A stretch of DNA of 64,000 nucleotides from contig NZ_BDDE01000033.1 in assembly GCF_008327685.1 (NCBI RefSeq), positions 30,674-94,673 on the forward strand, read 5' to 3'. The position numbers were made by a program, and so were the translations under genes. Shown piece by piece: positions 49,637-58,553 of the stretch (positions within the stretch are counted from its first letter, which is position 1; every line of letters starts with the position of its first letter). The notes under the pieces were generated by a model that was not told the DNA's origin, searched no databases, and saw only the letters and a list, made by a program, of their open reading frames with translations. The stretch comes from Actinomadura sp. K4S16. Its GTDB lineage: Bacteria > Actinomycetota > Actinomycetes > Streptosporangiales > Streptosporangiaceae.

Positions 49637-50491
49637 ATGACGGACGAGGCCGACGCGCGGACCCCGGCCCCCCTCGGGCCCGGCTCACTGACCTGGCGGT
49701 ACTTCGGCGACACCCGGATGCTCCTCGTCGGCCCGCGGGCGGCCGTGCTGCAGAACATGCTCCCCGCGCTCGGCCAGGGCGTCCTCGACCACTCGGTGTT
49801 CTTCTCCGAGACGTTCGCGCGGCTGAAGCGGTCCGCCGGCCCCATCCTCGACACCGTGTACGGCGGGGAGCGGTCGGCCGAGACGGGCCGCAAGGTCCGC
49901 GACTACCACCGCGGCATCAAGGGCACGATGCCGGACGGCTCCCGCTACCACGCGCTCGATCCCGAGACCTACTACTGGGCGCACGCGACCTTCCTCGACA
50001 ACATGCTGTACGGCATCGAGACCTTCATCCGGCCGCTCGGCGAGGACGAGAAGCGCCGGATCTACGAGGAGTCCAAGACCTGGTTCCGGATGTACGGGGT
50101 CAGCGACCGGGCCATGCCGGAGGACTGGGAGGCGTTCCAGGCGTACTGGAAGCGGATGCTGGACGAGGAGGTCGTCGCGCACAAGACGGCCCGGTACGGC
50201 GTCGGCTACGTGAAGAAGGGGCTCCCCCGGCCGCCGAAGGTGCCGGCGCCGGTGTGGCGGGCGGTGTCGCCGCCGCTGAACGCGGTCGCCCGGTTCATCA
50301 CGGTCGGCGGCCTGCACCCGCGGATGCGCGAACTGCTGGACCTGCCGTGGAGCACCGCCGACGAGCGCCGCCACCGGCGGTTCGCGGCGGCCGTCCGCGC
50401 GGCGGGGCGGGTGTGGCCGCTGCTGCCCGAGTCCGTCCGCTACCTGCCGCAGGCCCGCCGCGCGTTCCGCAGGGCGCGCCAGGCGCGCTGA
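49637..50491 (+). CDS. MpaB-type (DUF2236) haem oxygenase-like protein
   Basis: A 284-aa protein of the DUF2236 family, which includes latex-clearing protein and fungal MpaB oxygenases that cleave isoprenoid chains using haem. Family features: N-terminal LTWRYFGDTRMLL, conserved HALDPETYYWAHATF (His and Arg region around GSRYHA). A GTG (49631) lies two codons upstream. Divergent from the TetR gene and followed by a large inverted repeat. Substrate unknown. Confidence 0.85.
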   Translation: MTDEADARTPAPLGPGSLTWRYFGDTRMLLVGPRAAVLQNMLPALGQGVLDHSVFFSETFARLKRSAGPILDTVYGGERSAETGRKVRDYHRGIKGTMPDGSRYHALDPETYYWAHATFLDNMLYGIETFIRPLGEDEKRRIYEESKTWFRMYGVSDRAMPEDWEAFQAYWKRMLDEEVVAHKTARYGVGYVKKGLPRPPKVPAPVWRAVSPPLNAVARFITVGGLHPRMRELLDLPWSTADERRHRRFAAAVRAAGRVWPLLPESVRYLPQARRAFRRARQAR

Positions 50492-50545
50492 CTTGCGGCG
50501 AGTTGCCCTTATCAGCGCTCGCATAAGGGCAACACGCCGCAAGTC
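50490..50545. terminator. 23-bp bidirectional inverted repeat
   Basis: Arms 50490-50512 and 50523-50545 pair over 23 bp with one internal A-A mismatch around a 10-nt loop. The repeat starts inside the stop codon of the oxygenase gene and ends just before the convergent SDR stop. Likely bidirectional terminator, though without a T-tract. Confidence 0.7.
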
Positions 50546-50552
50546 GACGGAG

Positions 50553-51362
50553 CTAGGAGCTCGAGCGGATGCGCGAGTCGTAGGCCTTGCGGGCGTCGGG
50601 GTCGTACTCCAGGAAGATCTTGTCCAGGCCGAGGCGCCGGGAGGTCGCCTGCCGGACCCGCTCGGGCAGCAGCGCGCCGAGCCGGACCTGCGTGCCGAGC
50701 TTCTTCGGCACGGCGACCTGCGGGCGCGGCTTGCCGATCAGCTCGACGACGGCCGCGGCGATGTCCTCGGGCTCGCAGTTCTTCTGCCCCTTCGGGCTGC
50801 GCGTCCCGGCGGTCAGCTCGGTGTTGGTGAAGGTGGGCAGGACGGCGCTGACGTGCACGCCGCGGTCCCGCACCTCCAGGCGGGTCGCCTCGGTGAACCC
50901 GACGACGGCGGCCTTGCTGGCGTTGTAGAGCGCGAGGCCGGGGGTGAACATGACGCCGGCGAGCGAGGCGATGTTGATGATGTGGCCCTCGCCGCGCGGC
51001 AGCATCCGGCCGAGGGCGAGCTTGGTGCCGAGCATCACGCCGTGCACGTTGATGTCGATGCAGCGGCGGGCGTCGGCGTCGCTCTCGTCGGTGACGGGCC
51101 CGATCGGCATGATCCCCGCGTTGTTGACGACGACGTCGAGCGGCCCGGCGGCCTCCTCGGCCTTGTCGAGGAAGGCGGTGAACGACTCGCGGGACGTGAC
51201 GTCCACGACGAGTCCGGTGACGCCGAGCGACTCGGCGGCCTCCTTGACGGCGGTCTCGTCGATGTCGCCGATGACGACGGTGGCGCCCTTGGCCTTGAGG
51301 GCGCGGGCGGTGGCGAGGCCGATCCCCCGCGCGGCCCCGGTGATGGCGACGACCTTGCTCAT
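50553..51362 (-). CDS. SDR-family oxidoreductase
   Basis: A 269-aa classical short-chain dehydrogenase: TGAARGIG cofactor loop, D37-I-D after strand 2 (NAD preference likely), NNAG, catalytic S (NIASLAG) and YNASK. Lies 2 bp after the P450 gene on the same strand, so an oxidation pair (P450 hydroxylation, then alcohol oxidation) is plausible. Confidence 0.92.
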   Translation of the reverse strand: MSKVVAITGAARGIGLATARALKAKGATVVIGDIDETAVKEAAESLGVTGLVVDVTSRESFTAFLDKAEEAAGPLDVVVNNAGIMPIGPVTDESDADARRCIDINVHGVMLGTKLALGRMLPRGEGHIINIASLAGVMFTPGLALYNASKAAVVGFTEATRLEVRDRGVHVSAVLPTFTNTELTAGTRSPKGQKNCEPEDIAAAVVELIGKPRPQVAVPKKLGTQVRLGALLPERVRQATSRRLGLDKIFLEYDPDARKAYDSRIRSSS

Positions 51363-51364
51363 GT

Positions 51365-52717
51365 TCACTGCTCCAGTGGTTCGAGGCGGACGGGCAGGCC
51401 GTCCTTGGGCGAGGGAAGGGACGTGGTGTCCAGGGGCCATTCGTACCGCGCGGGTACGCTCCAGCGGTACCGCTGGAGGACCTGGTGCAGGATCGTCTTG
51501 ACCTGCATGCCCGCGAAGTGGAGCCCGATGCACTTGTGCGCGCCGCCTCCGAACGGCGCCCACGCGTACTTGTGGGCCTTGTCCTCGCGGCGCTCCGGGG
51601 AGAACCGCTCGGGGTCGAACCGGTCGGGGTCGCTCCACCATTCGGCCATGTGGTGGTTGCTGAGCATCGGCACCACGACGGTCGTCCCCTCGGGGACGTG
51701 GAAGCCGAGGACGGAGGTGTCCTTGACGACCTTGCGCGGCAGCGCCGGGACGGGCGTGACCAGCCGCATCGACTCCTTCATCACCATGTCGATGCCGGTG
51801 AAGGCGTCCAGGTCGTCGAAGCCGGGCTGCGCCTTGCCGAGCTCGAACGACTGCTCGCGCAGCCGCTCCTGCCACTCGGGGTGCTTGGCCAGGTAGTAGG
51901 CCATCGTCGTCAGCGTGATGGTGGTGGTGTCGTGCGCCGCCATCAGCGCGAAGATCATGTGGTTGACGACGTCCTCGTCGGTGAACCGCTCGCCGTCGTC
52001 GGTCTCGGCCTGGCAGAGCGCCGCGAACAGGTCGCCGCCGCCGCCCTCCCGCTTGGCCGGCAGGTGCCGGTAGAAGAACTCCTCCAGCACCTTGCGGGCC
52101 CGCAGGCCCTTGTGCCAGCGCAGCCCGGGGACCGGGAACCGGACGTAGGCCGTCCCCGCCCGGACGGCGTCGATGAACGCGCCGTTGACCCGCGCGCGCT
52201 CGGCGTCGTCCAGTTCGACGCCCATGAAGACGTCCACCGCGAGGTCGAGCGTGAGCTTCTTGATGTGGTCGTAGACCTTGAAGCCCTGCCCCGGCTCCCA
52301 CGACTCGACGCCCTTGACGATGCCGGGCGCCATCGCGTCCATGTAGGAGTGCAGCCGGGGGCGGGTGAACGCCTGCTGCATGATGCGGCGGTGGTGCAGG
52401 TGCTCCTCGAAGTCCAGGAGCATGATGCCGCGGTTGAAGAACGGGCCGATGAAGTAGCTCCACGCGGGCCCGTTCGCGAACGCCTTGTCCCGGTTGACGA
52501 GGACGACCTCGGCGGCCTCGGGGCCGTGCACGGTGACCATCCGCTGGCCGAGCAGCCAACCCCACGAGACCGCGCCGTACTCGGCGTACCGTTTGCGGGC
52601 CATCCCGATCGGGTCGCGCATCACCGCGAGCGTGCTGCCGATGTAGGGGACGCCGGGGACGCCGGGCACCGGTTTCAGGTCGCTGCCCTGCGGCGGCGGC
52701 GCGAGAACGCTCGTCAT
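51365..52717 (-). CDS. cytochrome P450
   Basis: A 450-aa P450 with all canonical motifs: I-helix ALMAAHDTTT, ExxR in KESMRL, haem loop FGGGAHKCIG. General look is of P450s acting on lipid or sterol-like substrates (unproved). The ATG at 52717 follows GGAGGGG. First of a pair with the SDR; 100 bp after the fused hydrolase/adenylation gene. Confidence 0.92.
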   Translation of the reverse strand: MTSVLAPPPQGSDLKPVPGVPGVPYIGSTLAVMRDPIGMARKRYAEYGAVSWGWLLGQRMVTVHGPEAAEVVLVNRDKAFANGPAWSYFIGPFFNRGIMLLDFEEHLHHRRIMQQAFTRPRLHSYMDAMAPGIVKGVESWEPGQGFKVYDHIKKLTLDLAVDVFMGVELDDAERARVNGAFIDAVRAGTAYVRFPVPGLRWHKGLRARKVLEEFFYRHLPAKREGGGGDLFAALCQAETDDGERFTDEDVVNHMIFALMAAHDTTTITLTTMAYYLAKHPEWQERLREQSFELGKAQPGFDDLDAFTGIDMVMKESMRLVTPVPALPRKVVKDTSVLGFHVPEGTTVVVPMLSNHHMAEWWSDPDRFDPERFSPERREDKAHKYAWAPFGGGAHKCIGLHFAGMQVKTILHQVLQRYRWSVPARYEWPLDTTSLPSPKDGLPVRLEPLEQ

Positions 52718-52816
52718 GACCCCTCCGGACGCGTGCAACAAATACGCGAAATCTGTCGCTTTGTTCTAACGCAACGGCCGGGTGTAAGTCCAGACTTATC
52801 CGCGGTGACTTGGGCG

Positions 52817-55800
52817 TCAGCGGGCCTCGCGGGCGGGCGGCGCCTTGAGCAGCCGGCGCCGCGCCGCGTCCGTCAGCGGCCGGTACGCGCCCGCCTTGTC
52901 CCGGTAGAAGGCGCGCCCGTCGCCCGCCGCCGGGACGCCCTCGTCGCGCAGCGGCACCGTCCACAGCCGGTTTCCCGCCGTGACCGGCATCTCGTCCACG
53001 ATCCGCACGATCGCGGGCCGCAGCCCCGGCTCCACGCGCAGCAGCGCCTCCGACAGGTCCACCGGCTTGACGGCGTTCTCCGCGGAGCCGCCCCGGGCGG
53101 CCGCCGGCGCGGACCGCAGGCTCACGGCCGCCGCGGCGAGCTCCGTCTCCCCCACCGGGATCCCGTAGACGGCCACGGCGTCGACGTAGGGCAGGTCTCC
53201 GAGCGCGTCCCGGATCGGGCCGGGCGGGACGATGCCGTCGACGGTGCGGATCAGCTCGGCCTCCCGCCCGACGAGCCAGAAGTCGCCGCCCGCGTCCCGC
53301 CGGAACAGGTCCCCGGTGATCGTCCAGGCGTCCTCGGGCCGGAACACGCCCCGGACGGGGCGGGCCGCCGACCCGATCGCCGACAGCCGCACCCGGGCGA
53401 GGAGCATGCCGATCTCGCCGGGCCCGCACTCGATCGCGAACCCGTCCGGCCCCTCGGCGAGGCGCCCGCTCTCCAGGTCGTAGCGGGCGAGCCGCACCTC
53501 GGCGCTGCCCGGCAGCGGCCGGCCGAGCGACCCGGGCTTCTTGCCGCTCAGGTTGACCAGCACCGACTCGCCCTCGATGGAGGCGTAGAACTCCAGGACC
53601 CGCGCGGGTGCGAACCGCTCCTCGATCCGCCGCCACAGGCCGCGCGGCATGCCCGACCCGATGAACAGCCGGATGGCGTGGTGCCGCTCGGCCGGGTCCG
53701 GCGGCGCGTTCACCAGGTCGCGCAGCGACATCCAGGTGTAGGAGGCGACGGTCACGCCGTAGCGGCGCGCCTCGTCCCAGAACGCCTTCGGGTCGAACCC
53801 GGCGTCCGTGCGGGCGCTCGCGAGCGCGAGCCGGGCCCCGCCGGCGACGGCGCCCCCGAGGCTCATCAGCAGCGCGGACGGGTGCTGGAGCGGCGTGAGG
53901 CTGTAGACGGTGTCGGACGAGGACAGCGAGGCGGAGGACGCCGTCCCGAACGCCGACAGGGCCCAGCGCCGGTTGGTGATGCGGCTGGCGCGCAACCGGT
54001 CGCCGTCGCCGCGGAAGACGACGAACGCGAGGTCGCCGGCGCGGCCCGGGTTGGGCCGGTACCACCCGGGCGGCTCGACCGCGTCCGGGTCGATCGCCTC
54101 CATGTCCATGAGCGGGCCGCGCTCGCCGCGTCCCGCGCCGCCCAGCAGGAAGCCGGGCACGTCCAGCTTCGCGGCGGCCGCGGCGTGCTCGGGGTCGGCG
54201 ATGACCCGCGTGACCTGGCCCAGCCGCGCCTCGGCGGCCGGGTCGCCGTCGGGCCGCAGCAGCACCGCGACGGCGCCGAGCCGGTTGAGCGCGGCGACGA
54301 GCGCGAGCGCCGTCGGCCGGGTGCCCATCAGGACCCCGACCGCGTCGCCGCGCCGCACCCCGATGTGGATCAGGCCGCGGACGACGGCGTCGATGCGGCG
54401 CTTGGCGGCGTCGTGGGTGTGCCCGCGCCCCTGGTACAGGAAGAAGACCTCGCCGGGCATCCGGCGGGCCTGCTCGTCCAGCAGCAGCCCCATGGACATG
54501 CGGGTGTCGGACTGGATGCGCTCCAGCCGCGCCAGCCGGGGCAGGTTCTGCGCGGCCTCGCCGCCGATCTGCCGCGTCCCGTGCACGGCCCGCGACGCGG
54601 TCCGGTACGCCGACCGCGCGGCGCTCGCCCCGATGCCCATGGCGAGCTGGAGCCCGTACCCGGCGGGGCCTCCCGGCAGCCCGGCGGACTCGGCCTCCTC
54701 GTCCCCGGCGACGGGCGCGACGATCTCCGGCAGCTCCGCCTCGCCCTCCCGCCACCGCGCCCACGCGGCGACGGCCGGCCACGTCCGCGCGATCGCGAGG
54801 CTGCCGACGACGAGCCCGAAGTGCCCGGCGCGCAGGGACGCCTCGTACACCTGGGCGCGGGGCGCGGCCCGCCGGATCCCGCGCACCATCGGCGGGGCGG
54901 CGATCTCGTCGACCTCCCCGACGAACGTCAGGACGGGGCAGGTGATGTCGGCGAGCGTGACGAGCCGGTCGCCGATGAGGAACCCGCCGGTCAGCATGCG
55001 GTTGTGCTGGATGAACTGGCGGATGAACTCCGCCAGCGCGGGGCCGGGCCACGACACCCAGCCCTCCCGCTCCAGGAACCGGCGCTGCCGCTCCCGGGGC
55101 GCGAGCCGCTCCCGGTCGTGCAGCTGCATGATGAAGTCGACCCGCGAGCGCACCGACTTCACCGGGCTGAGGAGCTGGAACCCCATGCGCGTGACCCACC
55201 CCGGCACCGCGAACCCGCCGAGCAGGGCGTCCGGTATCCGCTCGACCCCTTCGGACGCGAGCCAGCTCGGCAGCCCGAACGGGAGCCCGACGCTGGTGTC
55301 TGCGGGGCTCCCGAACGTCACCACGGACTCGATGCCCTCGCTGCGCCGGTACGCGGCCGCCTGGTAGACGAACATGCCGCCCTGCGAGTACCCGGCGAGG
55401 TGGACGTCCCGCCCGGTCATCTCGCGGATCCGGTCCACCGCGTCGCTGACCGCGAGGACGTGGTCGCTGACCGTCCGCTCCAGCCCTCCCGGCTCCCGCT
55501 CGGGAGCCCCGAAGTCCACCACCCACGGGTCGACGCCGAGGTCGCGCAGCACCCGCACGGCGCTGACCCGCGAGGAGATGTCGTACACCTCCGCGGTGAT
55601 CATGAGGGGCGGGACGAGCAGCATCACCGGCCCGCCGCCCGCTTCGGGGAAGTAGTGCCGCAGCCGGTAGACGCGCTGCTCGGTCACCACCTCGCAGGGC
55701 GAGGCGTCCTCGTCGGTATCGAAACCCCCGAAACGCGCGACTTCCAGGGCATTTTGGGCGGTGGATCCCAGGCGAGATCCCACCTTCAGGAGCGGAGCGA

Positions 55801-55867
55801 CGCGGGGGGTGAGGGGGGTAGTCCCCCCTCGAATAGCACGGAGGAGCGTCTTGGCAACAGCCGGCAT
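52817..55867 (-). CDS. fusion of PhaC-like alpha/beta hydrolase and degenerate acyl-adenylating domain
   Basis: A 1016-aa protein. The first 380 residues form an alpha/beta hydrolase similar to PHA synthase/PhaC-like proteins (LVPPLMITAEVYD, WVVDFGAPE, nucleophile S161 in GYSQGG; Ser instead of the PhaC Cys). About 455-1000 resembles an AMP-binding acyl-CoA synthetase. The phosphate loop (usually TSGTTGxPKG) reads FRGDGDRLRASRITN, while later motifs are better kept (FYASIEGE, WTITGDLFRRD). The adenylation half may therefore be inactive or altered. It lies between the FAAL and P450 genes. Confidence 0.85.
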   Translation of the reverse strand: MPAVAKTLLRAIRGGTTPLTPRVAPLLKVGSRLGSTAQNALEVARFGGFDTDEDASPCEVVTEQRVYRLRHYFPEAGGGPVMLLVPPLMITAEVYDISSRVSAVRVLRDLGVDPWVVDFGAPEREPGGLERTVSDHVLAVSDAVDRIREMTGRDVHLAGYSQGGMFVYQAAAYRRSEGIESVVTFGSPADTSVGLPFGLPSWLASEGVERIPDALLGGFAVPGWVTRMGFQLLSPVKSVRSRVDFIMQLHDRERLAPRERQRRFLEREGWVSWPGPALAEFIRQFIQHNRMLTGGFLIGDRLVTLADITCPVLTFVGEVDEIAAPPMVRGIRRAAPRAQVYEASLRAGHFGLVVGSLAIARTWPAVAAWARWREGEAELPEIVAPVAGDEEAESAGLPGGPAGYGLQLAMGIGASAARSAYRTASRAVHGTRQIGGEAAQNLPRLARLERIQSDTRMSMGLLLDEQARRMPGEVFFLYQGRGHTHDAAKRRIDAVVRGLIHIGVRRGDAVGVLMGTRPTALALVAALNRLGAVAVLLRPDGDPAAEARLGQVTRVIADPEHAAAAAKLDVPGFLLGGAGRGERGPLMDMEAIDPDAVEPPGWYRPNPGRAGDLAFVVFRGDGDRLRASRITNRRWALSAFGTASSASLSSSDTVYSLTPLQHPSALLMSLGGAVAGGARLALASARTDAGFDPKAFWDEARRYGVTVASYTWMSLRDLVNAPPDPAERHHAIRLFIGSGMPRGLWRRIEERFAPARVLEFYASIEGESVLVNLSGKKPGSLGRPLPGSAEVRLARYDLESGRLAEGPDGFAIECGPGEIGMLLARVRLSAIGSAARPVRGVFRPEDAWTITGDLFRRDAGGDFWLVGREAELIRTVDGIVPPGPIRDALGDLPYVDAVAVYGIPVGETELAAAAVSLRSAPAAARGGSAENAVKPVDLSEALLRVEPGLRPAIVRIVDEMPVTAGNRLWTVPLRDEGVPAAGDGRAFYRDKAGAYRPLTDAARRRLLKAPPAREAR

Positions 55868-55923
55868 CGTCGACCTTTCAGAGCGTCAACGACATGTTGT
55901 CCTGTTATCGCCACCTTAAGCAA

Positions 55924-56286
55924 TCAGGCGGCGGAGGCGCGCCGCGCGAGCGCCACGACGCAGCACACCAGGCCGACCACGAGCCCGGCGGCCTGGAGCA
56001 GGGTCGCCGCGAACGCCACGGTCTCCCCGGGCGCGCTCAGCGCGTCGCGCGCGTTCGGCGCGGCGGTGGCGCCCACGGTGAGGAAGGCGGCGGCGACGGC
56101 CGGGACGGCGAGCGCCCACCTCGGCCGGGCGAACAGCGCGATCGCGGCGGCGACGGTCAGGATGATCAGTCCGGGCGGGACCGCCGGGTAGTCCATCCCG
56201 CCGGCGATCTGCACGGGGATCGCGGCGGCCGCGACCGCGAGGCCGACGGCCGCCGACCTTCTCGCGCCGGACGAGGCGACGTACAT
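55924..56286 (-). CDS. small polytopic membrane protein
   Basis: A 120-aa protein with about four membrane helices (positions about 12-30, 35-50, 55-75, 88-112) and no recognised family. Located between the FAAL gene and the fused hydrolase/adenylation gene, same strand. Confidence 0.72.
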   Translation of the reverse strand: MYVASSGARRSAAVGLAVAAAAIPVQIAGGMDYPAVPPGLIILTVAAAIALFARPRWALAVPAVAAAFLTVGATAAPNARDALSAPGETVAFAATLLQAAGLVVGLVCCVVALARRASAA

Positions 56287-56391
56287 GAGGGTTCCTCTCT
56301 CACGGGGTCAAGGGCGACACCATCGTGAGAGAGGGCCGTGCACAGCGTCGTCGTCCAGGGGGAGGCTTCGCCGCTACGCCCGGGGGCGTAC

Positions 56392-58041
56392 TCAGGTGAT
56401 GATCCGCGCGCCCTCCATGTGGCCGCCCTGGAGCCTCTCCCACATGTACCGGCGGCGGGGCTTGCCGCTGGAGGTGCGCTGGATCAGCCCGGCGCCGACG
56501 ACGATCGTCAGCTCCACGTCGTCCCCGATGCGCCGCCGCAGCATCTCGCGCACCCCCCCGATCCAGGCCTCGTCCTGCGTCTCGGCGAACAGCGCGAGCC
56601 CCTTGCGCCCGGCGCCGGGGACGCCGACCACGACGATGCGGCCCTTCCCGAGCCCGCTCACCTCGGCGACCTTGGACTCGAGGTCCTCGACGTAGACCGA
56701 GCGCCCGCGCACCTTGATGCTGTCGCCCATCCGCCCGAGGACGAACAGCTGCCCCTCGTGGAAGAACCCGGCGTCCCCGGTGTAGACCTTGCCGTCCATG
56801 AACCGGGTCGACTTGGCCTCGGCCCCCGCGTAGTACCCCGGGCAGGCCGAGGGGCCGCCCACGACGATCTCGCCCAGGAGCCCGCTCCCCAGCTCGCGCC
56901 CCTCGTCGTCGACGATGGCGACGGGCACGTCGTCCTCGGGCGTCCCGCAGCCGACGACCCAGCCGGCCTTGGCGCCGAGCGACCCGGCCCCGAGCGCGTG
57001 CTGGTCCAGGATCCGGACGGGCTCCCCGAACGCCAGCGCCTCGGGGTCGGGCCGGACCGCCAGGGGGCTGCGCGGGGCGTCGTCCATGGTGACGAGCAGC
57101 GTGGTCTCGGCCATCCCGTAGGCGGGCTTGAACATCGTCCGGGAGAACCCGAACGGCTCCATGAGCTGTGCGAACACCTCGAGCGTGTGCGGGTCGATGG
57201 GCTCGGCGCCGATCAGCGCCATCTTCCACCCGGACACGTCGAGCCCCTCCAGCTGCTCGGGCTTGACCCGCCGCGCGCAGTAGGCGTAGGCGAACGGCGG
57301 CGCCGCGGTGTGGGCCGCCTCCCCGAAGCACCGGAGCCACCGTGCGGGGTCGCGGATGAAGTGGTCGGGCCGCATCAGCTTCAGCATCCCCTGCCGCGCG
57401 ATGGGCGTGATGAAGCAGCCGATGAGCCCCATGTCGTGGTACAGCGGCAGCCAGGAGGCCGTCACGTCGCCGTCCTCGTACCCGGCCATCCGCGTGATCA
57501 GGTCGACGTTGGCCTCCAGGTTGTCCCAGGTGACCATGACCCCGCGCGGCGACCCGCTGGACCCGGAGGTGAACTGGAGCAGGGCGAGCTCGCCCGCGGG
57601 CCGGACCTCGGCCTCCTCCTCCGCCTGCCGCGGCTTCCAGGGCTCCCCGTCCACCCCGGCCTCGGCCATGGCCCGCCGCGCGTAGTCGGCCAGCCCGTCG
57701 GAGGCGACGACCAGCGCCGGCGACGCCTGCCGCAGGATCGCCGCCACGTGCGCGACGTAGTCGTCCCCGTCCTGGAACAGCGGCGGAGTGATCAGGCACA
57801 CCGTGGCCCCCGCGGCCCAGACCGCGAAGTACGTCTCGACGCAGGTGAAGTCCGTCGGCAGGATGAGGCACACGACGTCGCCCGGCCGGACGCCCTCCTC
57901 GATCATCGCTCCCGCGGTGCGTCGCGCGGCCGACGCCAGCTCACCGTAGTCGCGGAACTCCCAGCCCCCGTCGTCGGCAGCCAGGTGAACGCCGCGTCCG
58001 GTGTTCGGCTTGTCCAGCCAGTCGCGCAGCGCAGATGGCAT
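56392..58041 (-). CDS. fatty acyl-AMP ligase (FAAL/FadD-like)
   Basis: A 549-aa adenylating enzyme with a full phosphate loop (TSGSSGSPRGVMVTW) and late motifs YTGDAGFFHEGQLFVLGRMGDSIKVRGRSVY. The insertion around PLYHDMGLIG and the overall look fit FAALs, which load fatty acids onto acyl carrier proteins rather than CoA. The ATG at 58041 follows GAAGGGG. No acyl carrier protein or polyketide synthase gene is in the window. Confidence 0.88.
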   Translation of the reverse strand: MPSALRDWLDKPNTGRGVHLAADDGGWEFRDYGELASAARRTAGAMIEEGVRPGDVVCLILPTDFTCVETYFAVWAAGATVCLITPPLFQDGDDYVAHVAAILRQASPALVVASDGLADYARRAMAEAGVDGEPWKPRQAEEEAEVRPAGELALLQFTSGSSGSPRGVMVTWDNLEANVDLITRMAGYEDGDVTASWLPLYHDMGLIGCFITPIARQGMLKLMRPDHFIRDPARWLRCFGEAAHTAAPPFAYAYCARRVKPEQLEGLDVSGWKMALIGAEPIDPHTLEVFAQLMEPFGFSRTMFKPAYGMAETTLLVTMDDAPRSPLAVRPDPEALAFGEPVRILDQHALGAGSLGAKAGWVVGCGTPEDDVPVAIVDDEGRELGSGLLGEIVVGGPSACPGYYAGAEAKSTRFMDGKVYTGDAGFFHEGQLFVLGRMGDSIKVRGRSVYVEDLESKVAEVSGLGKGRIVVVGVPGAGRKGLALFAETQDEAWIGGVREMLRRRIGDDVELTIVVGAGLIQRTSSGKPRRRYMWERLQGGHMEGARIIT

Positions 58042-58118
58042 CGTGTCCCCTTCACAGGAAAGGCTCGCGCCCGTACATAACTCGCGGGTAACTTCACCAG
58101 GGCGGCGCGACCCCGTCA

Positions 58119-58149
58119 ACCGGTTCGATCAGCAAAGAGACCAACCGGT
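58119..58149. promoter_or_regulatory. paired ACCGGT motifs upstream of FAAL gene
   Basis: CAACCGGT occurs twice, with ACCGGT centres at 58119-58124 and 58144-58149, 25 bp apart. It lies in the 134-bp region before the FAAL start. Possible operator pair. Confidence 0.3.
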
Positions 58150-58175
58150 CATTTGGCTGTGTCCCACAAGCCGCC

Positions 58176-58544
58176 TCAGACGCCGGCGGAGACCTTCCGG
58201 GCCGCGACGAGCCGGGCGCCCGCCCGCCACCCGAGCAGGGCCGCTCCGAGGAACACCGAGGCCACGATCACGAACGCGACGGCCGTCCCCTGCCCCGCCA
58301 CCGCCCGGAGCGCCATCCCCACGGCCACGGTCGAGACCCAGACCCCGGCACCGACCGGCCAGACCCGTTCGGGCCGGCGCCACGCCCGCATGGCGCCCCA
58401 CCCGGCGCCGAGCCCCGCGAGGAACGGCCAGGCGGTGGACGCGAACCCGGCCAGACCGGCGGCCTCGTCGTGCGACGCCCGCCCGATCGCGACGAAGACG
58501 AGCACGCAGCAGACGTCCACCAGCCCGGCCAAGGAATTCCGCAT
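58176..58544 (-). CDS. DUF3054 membrane protein
   Basis: A 122-aa four-helix membrane protein with the DUF3054 signature (DVCCVLVFVAIGRASHDE near the start, W-R-P in the middle). Function unknown. It lies 9 bp after the FAD monooxygenase stop, same strand. Confidence 0.85.
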   Translation of the reverse strand: MRNSLAGLVDVCCVLVFVAIGRASHDEAAGLAGFASTAWPFLAGLGAGWGAMRAWRRPERVWPVGAGVWVSTVAVGMALRAVAGQGTAVAFVIVASVFLGAALLGWRAGARLVAARKVSAGV

Positions 58545-58553
58545 GCCCCCAGG

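Noticed and set aside
50553..55526. A single very long leftward protein of about 1650 residues
   Set aside because: Only its last 269 residues (SDR) make sense; the rest is the wrong frame across the P450 and fusion genes.
56392..58041. Part of a polyketide/NRPS cluster
   Set aside because: No ketosynthase, condensation or carrier-protein domain occurs in the window.
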